DNA of 64,000 nucleotides from Patiria miniata (GCF_015706575.1 NW_024037055.1:13182262-13246261), one strand, 5' to 3'. Positions 22,010 to 33,722 are shown, counted from the stretch's first letter. Notes: generated from the letters alone by a model not told the origin. Numbers and translations: made by a program.

Positions 22010-22387
22010 AGGGCTGTAAAAAAGAAATTCGGTCTCTGGTCAGACCAAAGTTCCGGAATTGACGCGGAAACGCGCCTTTTTTTTTTTTTTTTTTCTTTTT
22101 TTCTTCAAGCTTGGATTGTACAGACAAGGTGGGGTACTATTTTGCTTTTTTGGTGTCCTCATGGACATTGGTGTCCTCCATAATTTGCCTTGGTGCTCTC
22201 GATCATTTGCCTTGGTGCAATTTCCCATTCCTTGGTGCCCTTTGGTAAAAAAAAAATTAGGAGGTGCGGCAATAGAGGACGCTGTTGTAGCTACCGCGGA
22301 ACATTTTGGAAAAAAAAGAAGATTGACGCGCATGATTAAAATCGACGCGCGCGCTGACCAGAGACCGACTTATTTTTTTTTGGCCTA
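22010..22387. repeat. MITE-like element with GGTCTCTGGTCAG ends
   Basis: The subterminal sequence TTCGGTCTCTGGTCAG on the left has its complement CTGACCAGAGACCGA on the right, next to A/T runs. The interior holds degenerate repeats of CCTTGGTGC. It lies in SLC22 intron 2. The target duplication is not clear. Confidence 0.6.
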
Positions 22388-22507
22388 ACCGTTGTTTTTG
22401 AAGTGTGAGATCTTTGTTTTAGAAGGCCTACTAACTAAAAAGTAACTTTGTTTTGTGCTTGGGAATCATCCAGGGTGACTTTTTTTAAAGTCCAGGACAC
22501 GGCCTAC

Positions 22508-22738
22508 CTGCTCCAAAGCTCCCACGAAGAACCAGAGAGCGACGAACGCGGTGAAGCTCGGCGCGAAGGCCGTGCAAATCCCGAAGACGCCCTCAAGGAA
22601 CGAGGCGCCGATCAGCACCGTCTTCCGGCCGAATACATCAGACAGGGCTCCGCTCAGTAAGGACCCGACGAGGACACCGCCGAAGAAGATGGACTGGGCC
22701 GTGTTGGCAAGCACGGCCCGGTCGCATACTAGATCGAA
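22508..22738 (-). CDS. SLC22 transporter, exon 2
   Basis: Acceptor CCGTCACAG, donor GAGCAG/GTAGGC; 77 codons in phase 0. It begins FDLVCDRAVLANTAQSIFFG, runs through GVLVGSLLSGALSDVFGRK (membrane spans 2-3 with the MFS loop-2/3 signature) and ends FVALWFFVGALEQ. Neighbouring MITEs lie on both sides; the mariner-type one starts 55 bp upstream of the acceptor. A frameshifted copy lies at 61045-61242. Confidence 0.94.
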
Positions 22739-22793
22739 CTGTGACGGGAAGAGAGGATTTCGTACATTTTTCGTCAATGATGAGAAGAAGGTA

Positions 22794-23290
22794 CAGGGTG
22801 AGCAAAAAACCCGAAACCCAAATATTGGGACTGCTGTTTTATTGAAGTTCTCCATGTAGCACTGTCAAAATCTAGGATATAAAAGCCCAATTCATAAGCT
22901 TTCTTTTACAAGAATCATTCAAATTACTTACGTACTTTTCAAGTTACGAAATTTTACACACAACCACCGTTTTAAATAAAGTTATGTCCACGGATCACAC
23001 AAAAGGTGTGCGTTCTTTCAGCAAATCGAAAACAATTACACATATTCTTATGTGATTTGTTTTCATTTTGCTGAAATAGAACACGTTTTGTGATCTGTTG
23101 ACAGAACTTTAAAACGAAGGTTGTATTAAAAAGTCCGTAACTTGAAAAGTACATCGGTGATTCGAATGATTCTAGTACTAAAAGAAAGCTCATGACTTAA
23201 GCTTTTACATCCTAGATTTCGAAAGTGCTACATGCAGAACTTCAATCACTAAAACAATGGTCCCGACATTGTTTTTTTTTACTCGCCCTG
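22794..23290. mobile_element. Mariner-type foldback MITE with TA flanks
   Basis: Ends CAGGGTGAGCAAAAAA and complement, each flanked by TA. The arms extend almost to the centre, so the whole 497-bp unit can fold into one hairpin (GTTCTCCATGTAGCACTGTC pairs with its partner near 23230). It lies in SLC22 intron 1 immediately upstream of exon 2. Confidence 0.82.
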
Positions 23291-23739
23291 TAAAATTATA
23301 ATTGAAACTGACTGAATTTACAATAAACCCTTTGAACATGGCGCCCTCTCTGATGACACGATTTGTCATTTAAATTCGGTAACAGTACAATGAAGTACAT
23401 AGTGTGTACTCGGACACAGAGGGAAAAACAATGAAGACCCTCAATGAAGACCCTCTATACAATGTATTTATTCATTCTTGAGGAAGCCATTTTCGAACGC
23501 GTTCCCTGTATCTGTTGTATTGTGAACTGTTAAATGGGATGTATTGATAAGACGCAAACATTTACCTTGACCGCAAATTCATATTTGTTTGCAGGGTTTT
23601 TTGTAATACGAGTATGCATTAGTTCAACTCCTATTGAAACCAAACTTTCACTGTTTTTATAGTCTTAGCAAAACACCCATTCAATTGTGTCAGATTATCA
23701 ATCAGTACATCTTCGATATGGATTGTGGGGCGGGAACCA

Positions 23740-23835
23740 GTCTACCCTTGAGCGGGCCCCGAACCACACGCCGTAATTTTTGGGACCCACTTTTTTGGGG
23801 GCTAACAAAAATTTTGTTCTGGATCCGCCCTTAAG
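23740..23835. repeat. hAT-type MITE, truncated 3' part
   Basis: CGGGCCCCGAACCACACGCC, then GGGACCCACTTTTTTGGG, then TTCTGGATCCGCCCTT match the right half of the 6765-7079 and 13334-13637 elements. The left half is missing. Confidence 0.7.
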
Positions 23836-24310
23836 TGTTTATGGTTATAAAATTTCTAACAATTTTAGGTTGTGCCGATGACCTTAACTTCTCTACGAAT
23901 TCTAGATTTGAGATTCCCCCCCACAAAAAACTTTGTTTTAATAAATAGATAAATAACTAGAAGAAATTAGTAAGATAGATCCACGATCTCTATTTATGAG
24001 GCCTGAAGAGATCAGTGACTGCATCCCATGTCAAAGTTACCAATGATTTACTGAGCCGCTATACTGGGGAAATTTAGTCAATTGGTGGCTAACAATTACG
24101 GTAGTAAAAGAAAATCCAAATTCTTATTTAAAAATATAATAATTCCCTGTGGTTTGCGCGGCAACACTCCGCCGGCAAGGTAAAATCCCAGAGATTTCAG
24201 AAATATCGACATGAAAAAGCCGTCTGTTGTGAATCAGTCGTGTTTCCCGACGTTTCCTGCGTGTTGTGAAAGAACGTCTTGACGGGCAACAGACGCTGAC
24301 ACCGTAAAAC

Positions 24311-24666
24311 ATGGCACCGTCCAAAGACAGTTTACGCGTTGACGAGTTGCGAAAAATCAGTCAAGAAAAGGCGAGTAAAAACACTTTTCCACTCCCTAGA
24401 TTAAATTAGATTTTCAGTATGTTAATCAGTGATTTTTTCTTCGTGTGAGAGTGTTAAAATAAATTCTATTGCAATTTGTTCTAGGTCAAGGCCTGTTTCG
24501 TCGTAAATTGACCGGACTACCCATAGACCTACTGACTTATTTATACGTGTTCATGCATTTTGCGTGTTTGGCCACATTTGGTTTGAACCTACGAAATACG
24601 CCTGGGGATGTTTGTGCCAAATATTTTGTCACAATAAGCGTTCTTAAAAAATACTGTGGCATTTAG
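24311..24666 (+). CDS. Possible small two-exon ORF inside SLC22 intron 1
   Basis: An ATG in a strong context (AAAACATGG) opens MAPSKDSLRVDELRKISQEK and meets a donor-like A/GTAAAA at 24375. An acceptor TTGTTCTAG at 24484 would continue in frame as SQGLFRRKLTGLPIDLL to a TAG at 24664-24666, 81 residues in all. The first segment looks protein-like. The second is hydrophobic and unconvincing. No family is recognised. It could be a first exon whose true partner is elsewhere, or chance. Confidence 0.22.
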
Positions 24667-25569
24667 GCCCAGAGAACTGGTTCCCATGGGCACGGCTTCA
24701 ATGTAACAATATTCCACAGTCACGGGTGGGCGAAGACTAGTGGGCCGGGAACAAGCGAAAAAGAAAGTCCTGAAAAGAGTGTGGTTTTCTGAAATTAGTT
24801 TGAATTAGATTTGCCTGTGCCTTCGTACACGGACAAAGTTGCCAGACAATATAAGCATGTTTGCAGCATTAACCTCTCCTTCAAAAATACGTTTCATTTC
24901 AAAAGAAAGAAAAAAGAAGAAAATAAATGATGCTCCATGCATAATATTGCCGAGCCGGCCGAGATATCTTTCCTGTATAAGGTCAACAACCGCGATCAAG
25001 TATTTGAATGTTTTTTTTGCGTTGTCGAAAGAAAAGCTGTTGTGTGTGGTGCTGCAAAAAAATTCAAACATGTATACGTAGGGGATCATTATGAGCGCAG
25101 AAATCCACATTGAAAATTCCTTTCATTGTCATAAGCCGAACACTGTGTGCAACTGTTAAAAAAAAATCTCAAGAGCGTATGCACCGTCGAGGCTTTGTCG
25201 AACGCCGTCAACGCTGAGACACATTTTCAAAGATGGGATCAAGGCAGTTGTTGTTATGTCAGTTTACACAGCGCCAAACATTAATCATTGATCACTTCAA
25301 CTAAATCCTGAGTAGGAAAAAATGTTATTCAATCCTCCCAGTGGGAAGTTCAGTTTGCCATTGTCCAACAATTCTTTTGTCCAAAGACTGGTTTGTTTGG
25401 TTTTTTTTTAAACCGTTTCTCCTGCGAAAAAAAAAAACTATATATATTACTGCGCCCCATGGAGTAAAAATGGACGGCTTGGAAAAACACGTTGCCACTC
25501 ACGCATTATACAAACGCAGCTTGAGTAACAACACTGCTCTGTGTGCAGAAAAGCCAAATTTTTTTCCAG
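24667..25569. other. Intronic stretch without recognised features
   Basis: SLC22 intron 1. Short open frames only; nothing supported. Confidence 0.45.
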
Positions 25570-26385
25570 AGTTGTAACGAGTCACTGTTTTGTTTGTGTC
25601 TCGAGTCTATTTATTTTAAAGAAGCGACTCGAGTCGAGTCGAGTCATTAGGTAAAGAAGGTCGAGTCGTGTCCAGTCGAATCGAATATTTAGCTGAGTCC
25701 AGTCTAGTCACGAATATTTGAACACTATTATGACAAATAAAGACAAGACAGAACGTCATTTGCATCACTAACCGTTATAAACAAGAATTGTTAACTCGAT
25801 CTTATATAGGCTTTTGGCTCTGGGTCTAGAATTCTTTTCGCTGATCGCTGACAACATCAAAACCAATTGCATTATACAAAACTGTTCCTGATTACTTAAA
25901 TGTGGGCATGTATATCTATTTAATTTCAAAGGAGGGTGTGAATTTAGCCGGCGTTCGAATCCAAGAGCTTTATGAAAAATCGCCCAAAGCAAACGAGGCA
26001 ACAACGAATTGGGAAATGTGTTTTAAATCCGGTTCATGTATAGAAGTTTGTGCGCTCCAGAACCATGAGGTGGGTATCTGTGACACGTTGTATGTTTGTA
26101 CACGACAAGTGGCCGCTGTACCGTACTGTATTTGCAAAGTAACGTGAACATCCATTTTGCAATTTTGTCGCAAAGTTTTGCTTTTATTTTTGGGACTCGA
26201 GTCTTATTAGACTTAGCTCGAGTCAAGTCAAGTCTTCTGATGAGGGACTGGAGTCGAGTCATTTGCTCGCAGCGTGACTCTGAGTCGAGTCAAATTCCAT
26301 TAGGGACTCGAGTCGAGTCGAGTCACCAAAAGTTGTGACTCGAGACGGACTCGAGTCAAGTCATGGACTCGAGTCATTCAAAACT
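25570..26385. repeat. Element with terminal GACTCGAGTC arrays
   Basis: Two arrays of degenerate GACTCGAGTC and GAGTC words (25598-25710 and 26193-26385) bracket about 480 bp of ordinary sequence. The outermost bases look like imperfect inverted ends (CCAGAGTTGTAACGAGTC against the complement of GACTCGAGTCATTCAAAACTCC). The start of another copy lies at 35846-35926. The 10-mer is self-complementary, so the arrays can form cruciforms. Confidence 0.55.
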
Positions 26386-26840
26386 CCGGTTTTTCCCTCG
26401 ACTCCCATTTAGGCCTATTCATTGTACTTTTTTCGCTAGGCTTAAATTGCGACATTTCATAACACACTTTTTGAAAGACTTTGCAAGTCAGTACACGCCT
26501 AACATATTATTATATACAACGAGCCAATATCTTTGATCTCCATTTAAAAAGCGGATTGAAGTCCCCAAATGCCATTACCACTCCCATATTATAACCATTG
26601 TTAAACAATGGATTATGAACAAATATACTTTTATTTAATAGCAATATTTCCATTTGTGACTGCATTTATATTTTGGTGAAAGTCACATTTATCTGCCGAT
26701 TACCAAAAAACCACAAATCGTGCAACTTTCTGTTGTCATTCAACAATGTATATGACTTCGAACTATTGTAGTTTTATTCGAATATTCAGTTTGTTTGTTA
26801 TGTTTCAGTATAGGCCTAATAACGATCGTTTTATACTCAC

Positions 26841-27203
26841 ATCAGAGACGGCAGTCTCTTCGCCGTATTCAAAGTGGTAGTCCCACTCAGTGCAGGCAGT
26901 CTGATCCCCAGTATTCGAGTCGTTAACAAAGCACTCTGCGACGTCACTCAACACGACCGAGGAGTTGTCTCCTCGGTACAGGCGCTCGGAGACGTTGGCA
27001 GAGTACCAACCGTCGGATGCATTATCATGGCCGGCAGATGGAGGGATCTTGCACTGGTATCCGACCGGCTTGTCGGTGATGAAGACCATGGCCATCATCT
27101 GCCAGGCTGGGAAGGCACACCCAGCCACACAAAAGAGAACAAACACTGCTGTCTGGTAGCGGCCAAAGTTGCCAAGATAGCGTAGGGCTTCGTCTAACTG
27201 CAT
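26841..27203 (-). CDS. SLC22 transporter, exon 1
   Basis: The ATG at 27201-27203 (A at -3) opens MQLDEALRYLGNFGRYQTAV, the N-terminus expected of SLC22, followed by span 1 (FVLFCVAGCAFPAWQMMAMVF). A 70-residue extracellular loop follows, with cysteines (YQC, AEC, TAC), N-glycosylation sequons (NAS, NVS, NSS, NDS) and ACTEWDYHFE. The exon ends VSD/GTGAGT in phase 0. The loop is what distinguishes SLC22 from other MFS families. A disrupted copy lies at 42154-42858. Confidence 0.93.
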
Positions 27204-27649
27204 GTTTGGAGTGAGGTTTGCGTGTCCTATACCGATCTACCAAATCTGTCAAAAGGGGGAAACTTTTTTGGTTGTACAATCAAAAATTGTCTTTTAAACA
27301 GTATAAGTAGTAGCTGCACGGTCGCAAGCTTCGTATGCAACAATACAACAACATGTAATGTAAACAATTAAGGCTTTTCTCTCAGATCATGTTGACACTA
27401 TCTGGACATATTGCTGTTAATTTAATGCACTTTTAACGACGGGGGCGTCCTCAGGGGTGTCAATGGAGGTGGGGTGGACAAATGCTGCCCCGTTCACCCT
27501 AGAAAAATGTTAAATTGAGAAAATGCTAGAAAAAGTTCAAGGATATTTGGAAAAAATGTGCTTTGCCCACCTCTAGAATAAAAACCAGGAGACGTCCATC
27601 CCAACGCTAATAACGAATTGATTTATCAACTGTTGGCAAACTGCCGCTT
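27204..27649. other. 5' flank of the SLC22 gene
   Basis: No TATA box or clear promoter can be assigned upstream of the start codon. A 5' untranslated exon further to the right is possible but unseen. Confidence 0.4.
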
Positions 27650-27915
27650 CCCCTATCCCTTCACTTCTTTTTATGCAGATTTTGGGTTTTCAGTCCCTAC
27701 TGCAGTTTCACAACTGTTTTCAAATGGAAACTGACTAGATGCATTATAATATTTTTTTTTTACAGTTTAACAAAGAAATTGACAAGAGTGGGGTTTAATC
27801 CAGCGATTTGAATGGTAATTCGGAGGCCGCAGGTTCATTCTCCGCTCCAGTCAATTTTTTTGAAAGTTCTGGTAATGAAACCAAGTACTCAAAAGTGCCC
27901 TGGGCACTGTAGCTA
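27650..27915 (+). repeat. SINE fragment with tRNA-like block
   Basis: GCAGATTTTGGGTTTTCAG repeats the body of the SINE at 27920-28125 in opposite orientation. A B-box-like GCAGGTTCATTCTCC lies at about 27828. The parts are rearranged. Confidence 0.5.
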
Positions 27916-27919
27916 GAGA

Positions 27920-28125
27920 GGAGACAATGAGAAGAAATAACAGTTTTAGAAGTGGGAGGAAAAGCCCAGAAGAATATTCTGGGGAAAACCCACGGAATCA
28001 GGTAAGGACTGAAAACCCAAAATCTGCATGTGGTCCGGGCAGGAATCGAACCCGGGCCAGATATGGGCAAAAGACGAGGAAAAGTAACCACTGCGCCAAA
28101 CTGACTCCTCTAACAGGTATACTGT
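27920..28125 (-). mobile_element. tRNA-derived SINE
   Basis: On the - strand a tRNA-like head (A-box TTTGGCGCAGTGG, B-box CGGGTTCGATTCC) is followed by a unique body containing GGGTTTTCAGTCC and TTTTCCTCCCACTTC. The whole length is about 200 bp, as for a SINE. Confidence 0.72.
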
Positions 28126-28815
28126 CAGTGGCGTAGCCACCGGGGGGGGGGGGGCGCGTGGGGGGCGGCCGCCCCCCCATTAAACCTTGTCGCCCCCCCA
28201 GTCGCCCCGCCCCACTGAGATTTTGAGTTTCTAAAAAAATTATCATTGATCTACATGATGCCATGGGCCCTATTATGTACTACAATGTATCTTTTGCTTA
28301 GAAAATATTGGTTAAAGTGGTCAAAAATTGCCTCAGATAGCACCACAGAGCATTTAGAATCCAATTTTTTTCGGGGCTCTGCCTTAAGCGGGCCCCGAAC
28401 CCCACGCCTATAGCTCAGAATTCTGGTAGCTGATTCAATGACTCCAACCTCGAATACAATGTTCACAAAATTTTCTTATGCCTTTAGCTGAGAAAAAAAC
28501 CTCGAAAATTATGTTTAAATTATTATCTTTTGTGCTAAGATAATTATTGGTTAAAGTGGTAAGAAATTGCCTCAGATCACACCACAGAGCATCGAAAATC
28601 CATTTTTAGGGGGGGGCCCTTAAGCGGGCCCCGAACCCCACGCCAATAGCTCAGAATACCGATAGCTGATTCAATGTCTCCAACCTCGAAAACGATGTTC
28701 AAATAGTTATCTTTTGCCAAGAAAATATTAGTTAAAGCATGGAGGAAAGTCGTAAGAAATTGCTTCAAATCACACCACAGAACATCTAGAATCCAATTTT
28801 AACCCCACGCCGTCA
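28126..28815. repeat. MITE end plus three tandem hAT-MITE core units
   Basis: CAGTGGCGTAGCCACC with a G run starts a MITE-like block. It is followed by three tandem, diverged copies of the hAT-MITE core (GTTAAAGTGG ... TTGCCTCAGAT ... CACCACAGAGCA) at about 28311, 28547 and 28732. These alternate with AGCTGATTCAATG segments. The arrangement suggests internal tandem amplification. Confidence 0.65.
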
Positions 28816-28816
28816 G

Positions 28817-28851
28817 GGCTTCGCGCTTCGCGCTTCGCGCTTCGCGCTTCA
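28817..28851. repeat. 7-bp minisatellite (GCTTCGC)n
   Basis: Four to five perfect copies of TTCGCGC in a row. Confidence 0.85.
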
Positions 28852-31699
28852 GTTATGATCAAGGTATGTCCCCCCCACACTTTTGCGAAGCGATTGACGC
28901 CCCTGCTTGACGCCCCCCATGAAATGTTCCAGCCCCAAATTAGGACGGTTTGGACGGGCAAATTGCGTGGCCTCCGGTAACCCGCAACGTGGCGCGATAT
29001 AGAGTGCAGTGCACGTATAACAGCGCGCCATATTTACACCTCATCGTTGACCAATCGTCACCTTAAAAAAATGGTCGAGGCCCCATCTCGAAATACAGAC
29101 ACTCGGAGATTCATGGAATTGCTTGAAATTGCGCACCCCACTGGCATAATGTAAAAGCGCACTTAACAAATCTTGCACGGAAGGGCTAATGGGTATTCAC
29201 CTTTAAACAACTCAAATGTGCACGTGTTTACATTACAAACTTATGTCAACAAAAATGTGAACATGGAACGGTTTTTTGTAATTTGTTTTTCAATTTACAA
29301 TTAGATACAGCGAACGCTACTTGATATGTGTCACAAAATAATCTACTTTGGTCTTGTCAAGTTCACGTACAATGGGACATCTTGAACTGGAAGGGCAAAT
29401 GACAACTTCATTCAGAAAACGCGCGTTTAATGTACCGACCGTTTTAAAACTAGTTTAACAACCAGATTATTGCCGATTGGTTTACGTTATTCTTGGCAAA
29501 TATACCTGGGATGTTTTTTAGGGTGTACTGCATGACGATTAGTTTCACAACGTGAAAAGGGTGGCTTGTTAATGAAATTCACGATGCCCGGAAAAGAAAT
29601 TCGCGGTTACTCTGATGGCAAGTCAGGGCCACCGTTAAAACCAGAAATAGAATTTTTGTCGTTGCTCAGCGATAAAAAAAAATCCTGAGGGTATAACCAC
29701 TGCAAAATTTGGCGGTTAATTTCATTTGTTAATTCCTAAGAAGGCATTCGGCAACAATAATTTTTTACAGCTTCTTGAGACAAATACGTCCATTTTTTCT
29801 TCCGGTTTCCTCTAAAACTTTAGTCACTCAATGATGTTTATGTATGTAATATCTCAGTTATTAACGTCCAAGGGCCCAAACAATGTAATTTCTTTTTTAA
29901 TGCAATCCTTGAAAATGAACCTTTGTGTCCCATTTAATCCTCTTTTTAATTGTCGTTTTGGCGTTTTCAAGGGTACTTTGGTGCCATATTCATGAACAAA
30001 AGTATGATGTCACTTCAGGCAGAACCTCAATGTTGCAGTTATTTCAGCATCAAAATTTGCAAGAAATGTTGCTGTTTATCTGTCGTACATTTTCTCTCTT
30101 TTTTTGGTGATTCGCTGTTGTGTCAGTATACATGGCAGAAAACCAATGAGCGAACGTTTCTCACAAGTATTTTCAGTAAGCACATTTTTGGGTTCAGAAA
30201 ACCCCTGAACTGCACAGTATCTTCCTGAAATGACATCAATGCAGCAACACCACCCTCAGATGCATGGAAAATTGTTAAATGTTAAAGATTTTTTTTCAGC
30301 AAAATTAACTAAAAAGAGATGTCATCATGTCAAATATTTTTCCTATATTGAAGAAGATTAGAAATTTGCACAAAATATGTTCCTCAGAAAAAAATCACTT
30401 CATGACCCCTTTAGAATTTTTAGAGACGATTAAAGTTTGGTCACACAGCAGGAGATCTACAGAAGTAGCAAGTATAGAAGAGGTTTATTTAGTGCAAAAC
30501 TCGTAACAGCAGAACACACATGGTGTATAAGAGTGGGCACTAAGTGAAAATTGTCTGACGATGTTTGCATACATCATGAGCACAAAAGCCATGGAACGAA
30601 TCCTTTCAGAAGACACAGCTGTAAGTTGCAGCATTAGATGTTGGCATAAGTGTAAGTTGTTCATTCATTGTTTACATATTAGCTGTACCATTATTGGTCT
30701 TTTACAACGGGTGTGTTAACAAAGCTGCATAAGTTGAAATATCGATCGAACGTTCCTTGTGATGTGCAACGAAGGCTTAAACCAGGTGGAACAGTAACAA
30801 CATTAACTATACACAAAGGAACATGTACTGTAATTATATCCATTGCACAAATTGCAAAGTTCACAAAGAATTGTTTTAAATCGATTAAGCGCACACACGA
30901 CATATAACTTATAAGTTGTTCATACAAGTTAAAATCAGTCTTACAGAAATTCTGCTGAAGGTTCTGAGAAAACGCGATTTACGTTTGCATGCTTGTAAAT
31001 CGTTGATTAAAGTTTTTTTCGTTTAATACAAGATCCATATTTTGAAAATCTAGTTTTAGCAGACTGGGATGCGTCAATAAAATGAGACCATTAAAAAAAA
31101 TCCCAATGGATTAAATGCAGATATATTTGTTATTTAAAAACAAAAATGCCTGTATAAATGCTCATAGTCCACTCTGTTGTCAATCGGCACTTTTGAAGGG
31201 TTTATCAACGGAATTTTACTAAACACCAATCTGCCGTACACAAACGGAAAACAGGTGAACTTGAGAACGAACAGATTCGAATAATCTTAAAATCTTAAAA
31301 CAATCGATTCTTCTGTAATACTGAGAGAAAAAAAATTGGAGTTTGTCGCAAAATGTTCATTAGTATTTTTTCAGGTCCACAAAGCTTGAAACGATACTTT
31401 CGTTGAACAGTTTCCCGCATATTGTGCATCCCGTTAAATTTTGTTTTGCTTACGACAATGGAAATTAGAAACGAGAGTTTCAAGTTGAGCACCTAAAAAC
31501 TACAACTTTCCAAGTATTTTTATTATCAAATCAACATTTTCGTTGATTTACATAACGTGACGGTTGATGTATTAGAAACATTTATTTAGACATTTGCAAT
31601 ACGCAGGAGAAATATGAAGTATTTCTAACCTGAATGGGAAAGTTGAACTGTCAATGCTACGAAGTTCAAGTCAATAAAGTTCCCAGCTTGTTGCAGTTG
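28852..31699. other. Intergenic stretch without recognised genes
   Basis: AT-rich, with only short open frames on either strand (for example 29950-30228 and 30713-30907) that show no family resemblance. No RNA gene or bounded repeat could be supported. Confidence 0.45.
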
Positions 31700-31960
31700 A
31701 GTTTCTTGTGCAGTGATCGGTTAGCGTGTCGCGGGGATGTGGTTACGCCGGCTGCAGACGGCTCACACCCGGCAGACGAGACTTTGCAGAAACACAACCG
31801 GCTCCGGAAAACCAATGCGAGAGACTGGCGCTCACCGTCCCTGGCGGAGCAAGTTTTGCCCGGGAGAATGAACAGATCACGGTACTCAACAAACTATTGT
31901 CCGGGCGGTTGAGTCCACGCACACGGGAGCCAGACTGATCGCGATATGTTATTGTTAATT
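31700..31960. repeat. GC-rich dispersed repeat, copy 1
   Basis: CGGGGATGTGGTTACGCCG, then ACACAACCGGCTC, then GATATGTTATTGTT recur in the same order and orientation at 36490-36745. Open frames here are short and not shared between the copies, so this is treated as non-coding repeat. Confidence 0.6.
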
Positions 31961-32749
31961 CACAAGGGTGATGGCGTTTATTGTGTACCTGACGGTGTCA
32001 ATGACACACGCGCACACCGAGTCTATTTTTCAACTCGGGAGGTGATTGGCTATTATTACAAGAACGGCCAGGGACACGTACAAAAGTAAGTGACGGTTAC
32101 TTTGTATTACAAAATGGTCGAAGGTTATCAAATCTTTATTGGTATGCGCTTGTCTATAATAATTAGCTGCAGTGTGGCATGGTTGGACCAGCCCCTCTCA
32201 TGTCGGAATATTGAACAGTCACTGGTATTGTGTGAACTGATTGTGTCTCCCGGAAATTTCACAAGCCCAAGTCTATTATCAAGCTCCACAATACATGAAA
32301 GACTAGAGAGTAATTCCACCGAATAGCAGGAGTCGATGCCATGCATGAGGAATATAATAGGCAGAATTAAATGAATAACAAATGAATGAAAACTAAATGA
32401 GTAAGTTTAGAAGTTTAAACGAAGGCCGACCCGCTCACTTCAAGTCTTTGAGCTGTCCTCAACAGATTCGACCTAACCGCATAGAAATTGTTACAAGACT
32501 TATTGAAGTGTGACATTGTTGCAACACAAAACCACTGCCACTGCGGATTGCTACAGTTACAACATAACATTGTTGTCAGAAGAACAAAGTGCAAGACTTT
32601 GTCAACATTCGTGCAACACTGACAACACAATCAACTCAAAGGTCGAAATATCATTCCACATTTGACATTATGAAAACGGCAACCTGAATATGTTTCATTA
32701 ACCTTCCATTTTTTCCCACGTGTCAGTTATACAAACTCTTCCAAATCTT

Positions 32750-33722
32750 TCAACAAAACCTCCGCGGGGACTTTTCTTCAAAGGATGAGTTTTCTCACAA
32801 ACCCAGACACGCGAATGCAATACGGGCTCTGCAGTCGATTAAGCACTTATAACAGGTTCAAAAGAGCGAGGGATTCGCCATTGATCGGTACAAATTTTAC
32901 ACGATTGTGGTGGAGTTTTCGCACTGTATCACGCTGTTCACAAATCAAATTAGTACTGAGCTGAGGACTGAATGGAGTAACGTGTTTTCTCTGTTATTGA
33001 TATTTTGACCGGACAAAAAAAGCCGGCTGCAGGGAGTAAGCGGCGAATTCGGCCGGATCAAAGACCTGCGTTTGGAAGCTGCCCGGCAGGGGAAAGTCTA
33101 CAAAGCCATCAACTGTTCTTGCTTTCTTTTTGAGTGCCAGGCAGGAAACGCCCTCGCGTTTTACAAGCATATTAGCTATAGCCTGGTTCACAGGCCAAAA
33201 CATTCTGATTCTTCTGACGAATTTTGAAACGTCCATGATAGCAGTATAGAAGTGTTCTTTAAAAAATAAAACAATATTGTCCTATCCATAGAACGCGTAT
33301 TTCATGCATGTGATTTGCATGGCGGGCGTGGATAGATTCAGTTCGAAGTTATTTGTTGTTAAATTCCGTAATCGTTTTATTGAGCAATCAGCATAACTTT
33401 GATATGGATTTTCCGCTGCTGTTTCCAAACGAAAGTCTTTGATCCAGCCGGGTTAAATCTACCGTTACTTCCCTACAGCGGCCTCTTTGTCCCACCAAAA
33501 TATCAATAACAGCGCGAACATGTCGCCCTATTCAGCCCTCCGCTCATTACTAATCTGAACAGCGTGGGGCAGTGTGAAAACTCCACCACAATCGTGTAAA
33601 TTCTGTTTGGATCAGTAACGATCTTGCCAAACTGTCTACTCGCACTGTTCACGCATATCTAGTTATCTATCCATGCGGGAAATGGTTCCTTTAACAAAAG
33701 TCCTGAGGAGACTTTGTACGCA
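32750..33722. repeat. Large inverted repeat (arms about 200 bp)
   Basis: The left arm (about 32750-32960) and right arm (about 33533-33722) are inverted copies, clearest over TTTACACGATTGTGGTGGAG and its complement, and over the flanking GGGGACTTTTC and GGAGACTTTG blocks. The central 570 bp includes a lone MULE-MITE end (33183-33238). It lies between the divergent SLC22 gene and its broken copy. Confidence 0.7.
33183..33238 (+). repeat. Solitary end of the 709-bp MULE-like MITE
   Basis: GCCTGGTTCACAGGCCAAAA, then ATTCTGATTCTTCTGACGAA match the terminal repeat of the 1214-1922 element with several mismatches. Confidence 0.6.

Larger units (their letters stand above)
10874..27203 (-). other. 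SLC22-type organic ion transporter gene, nine exons
   Basis: I could join nine exons in phase into 1791 nt, or 596 residues plus stop; SLC22 proteins are usually about 520-600. They encode a major-facilitator protein of 12 membrane spans. In order these are MQLDEALRYLGNFGRYQ, a large glycosylatable loop, FDLVCDR, LSDVFGRK (the loop-2/3 signature), the second-domain signature around RRPSL, and a cytosolic tail after LPETAKKPLPETI. The likely role is facilitated transport of organic cations, anions or zwitterions across the plasma membrane. The substrate cannot be inferred. Introns are filled with MITEs. Broken copies of exons 1, 2 and 4 lie at 42-64 kb on the other strand. Confidence 0.93.

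Noticed and set aside
25598-26385. CRISPR-like array of GACTCGAGTC
   Set aside because: This is a eukaryotic sequence. The words are irregular in spacing and have no unique spacers of constant length.
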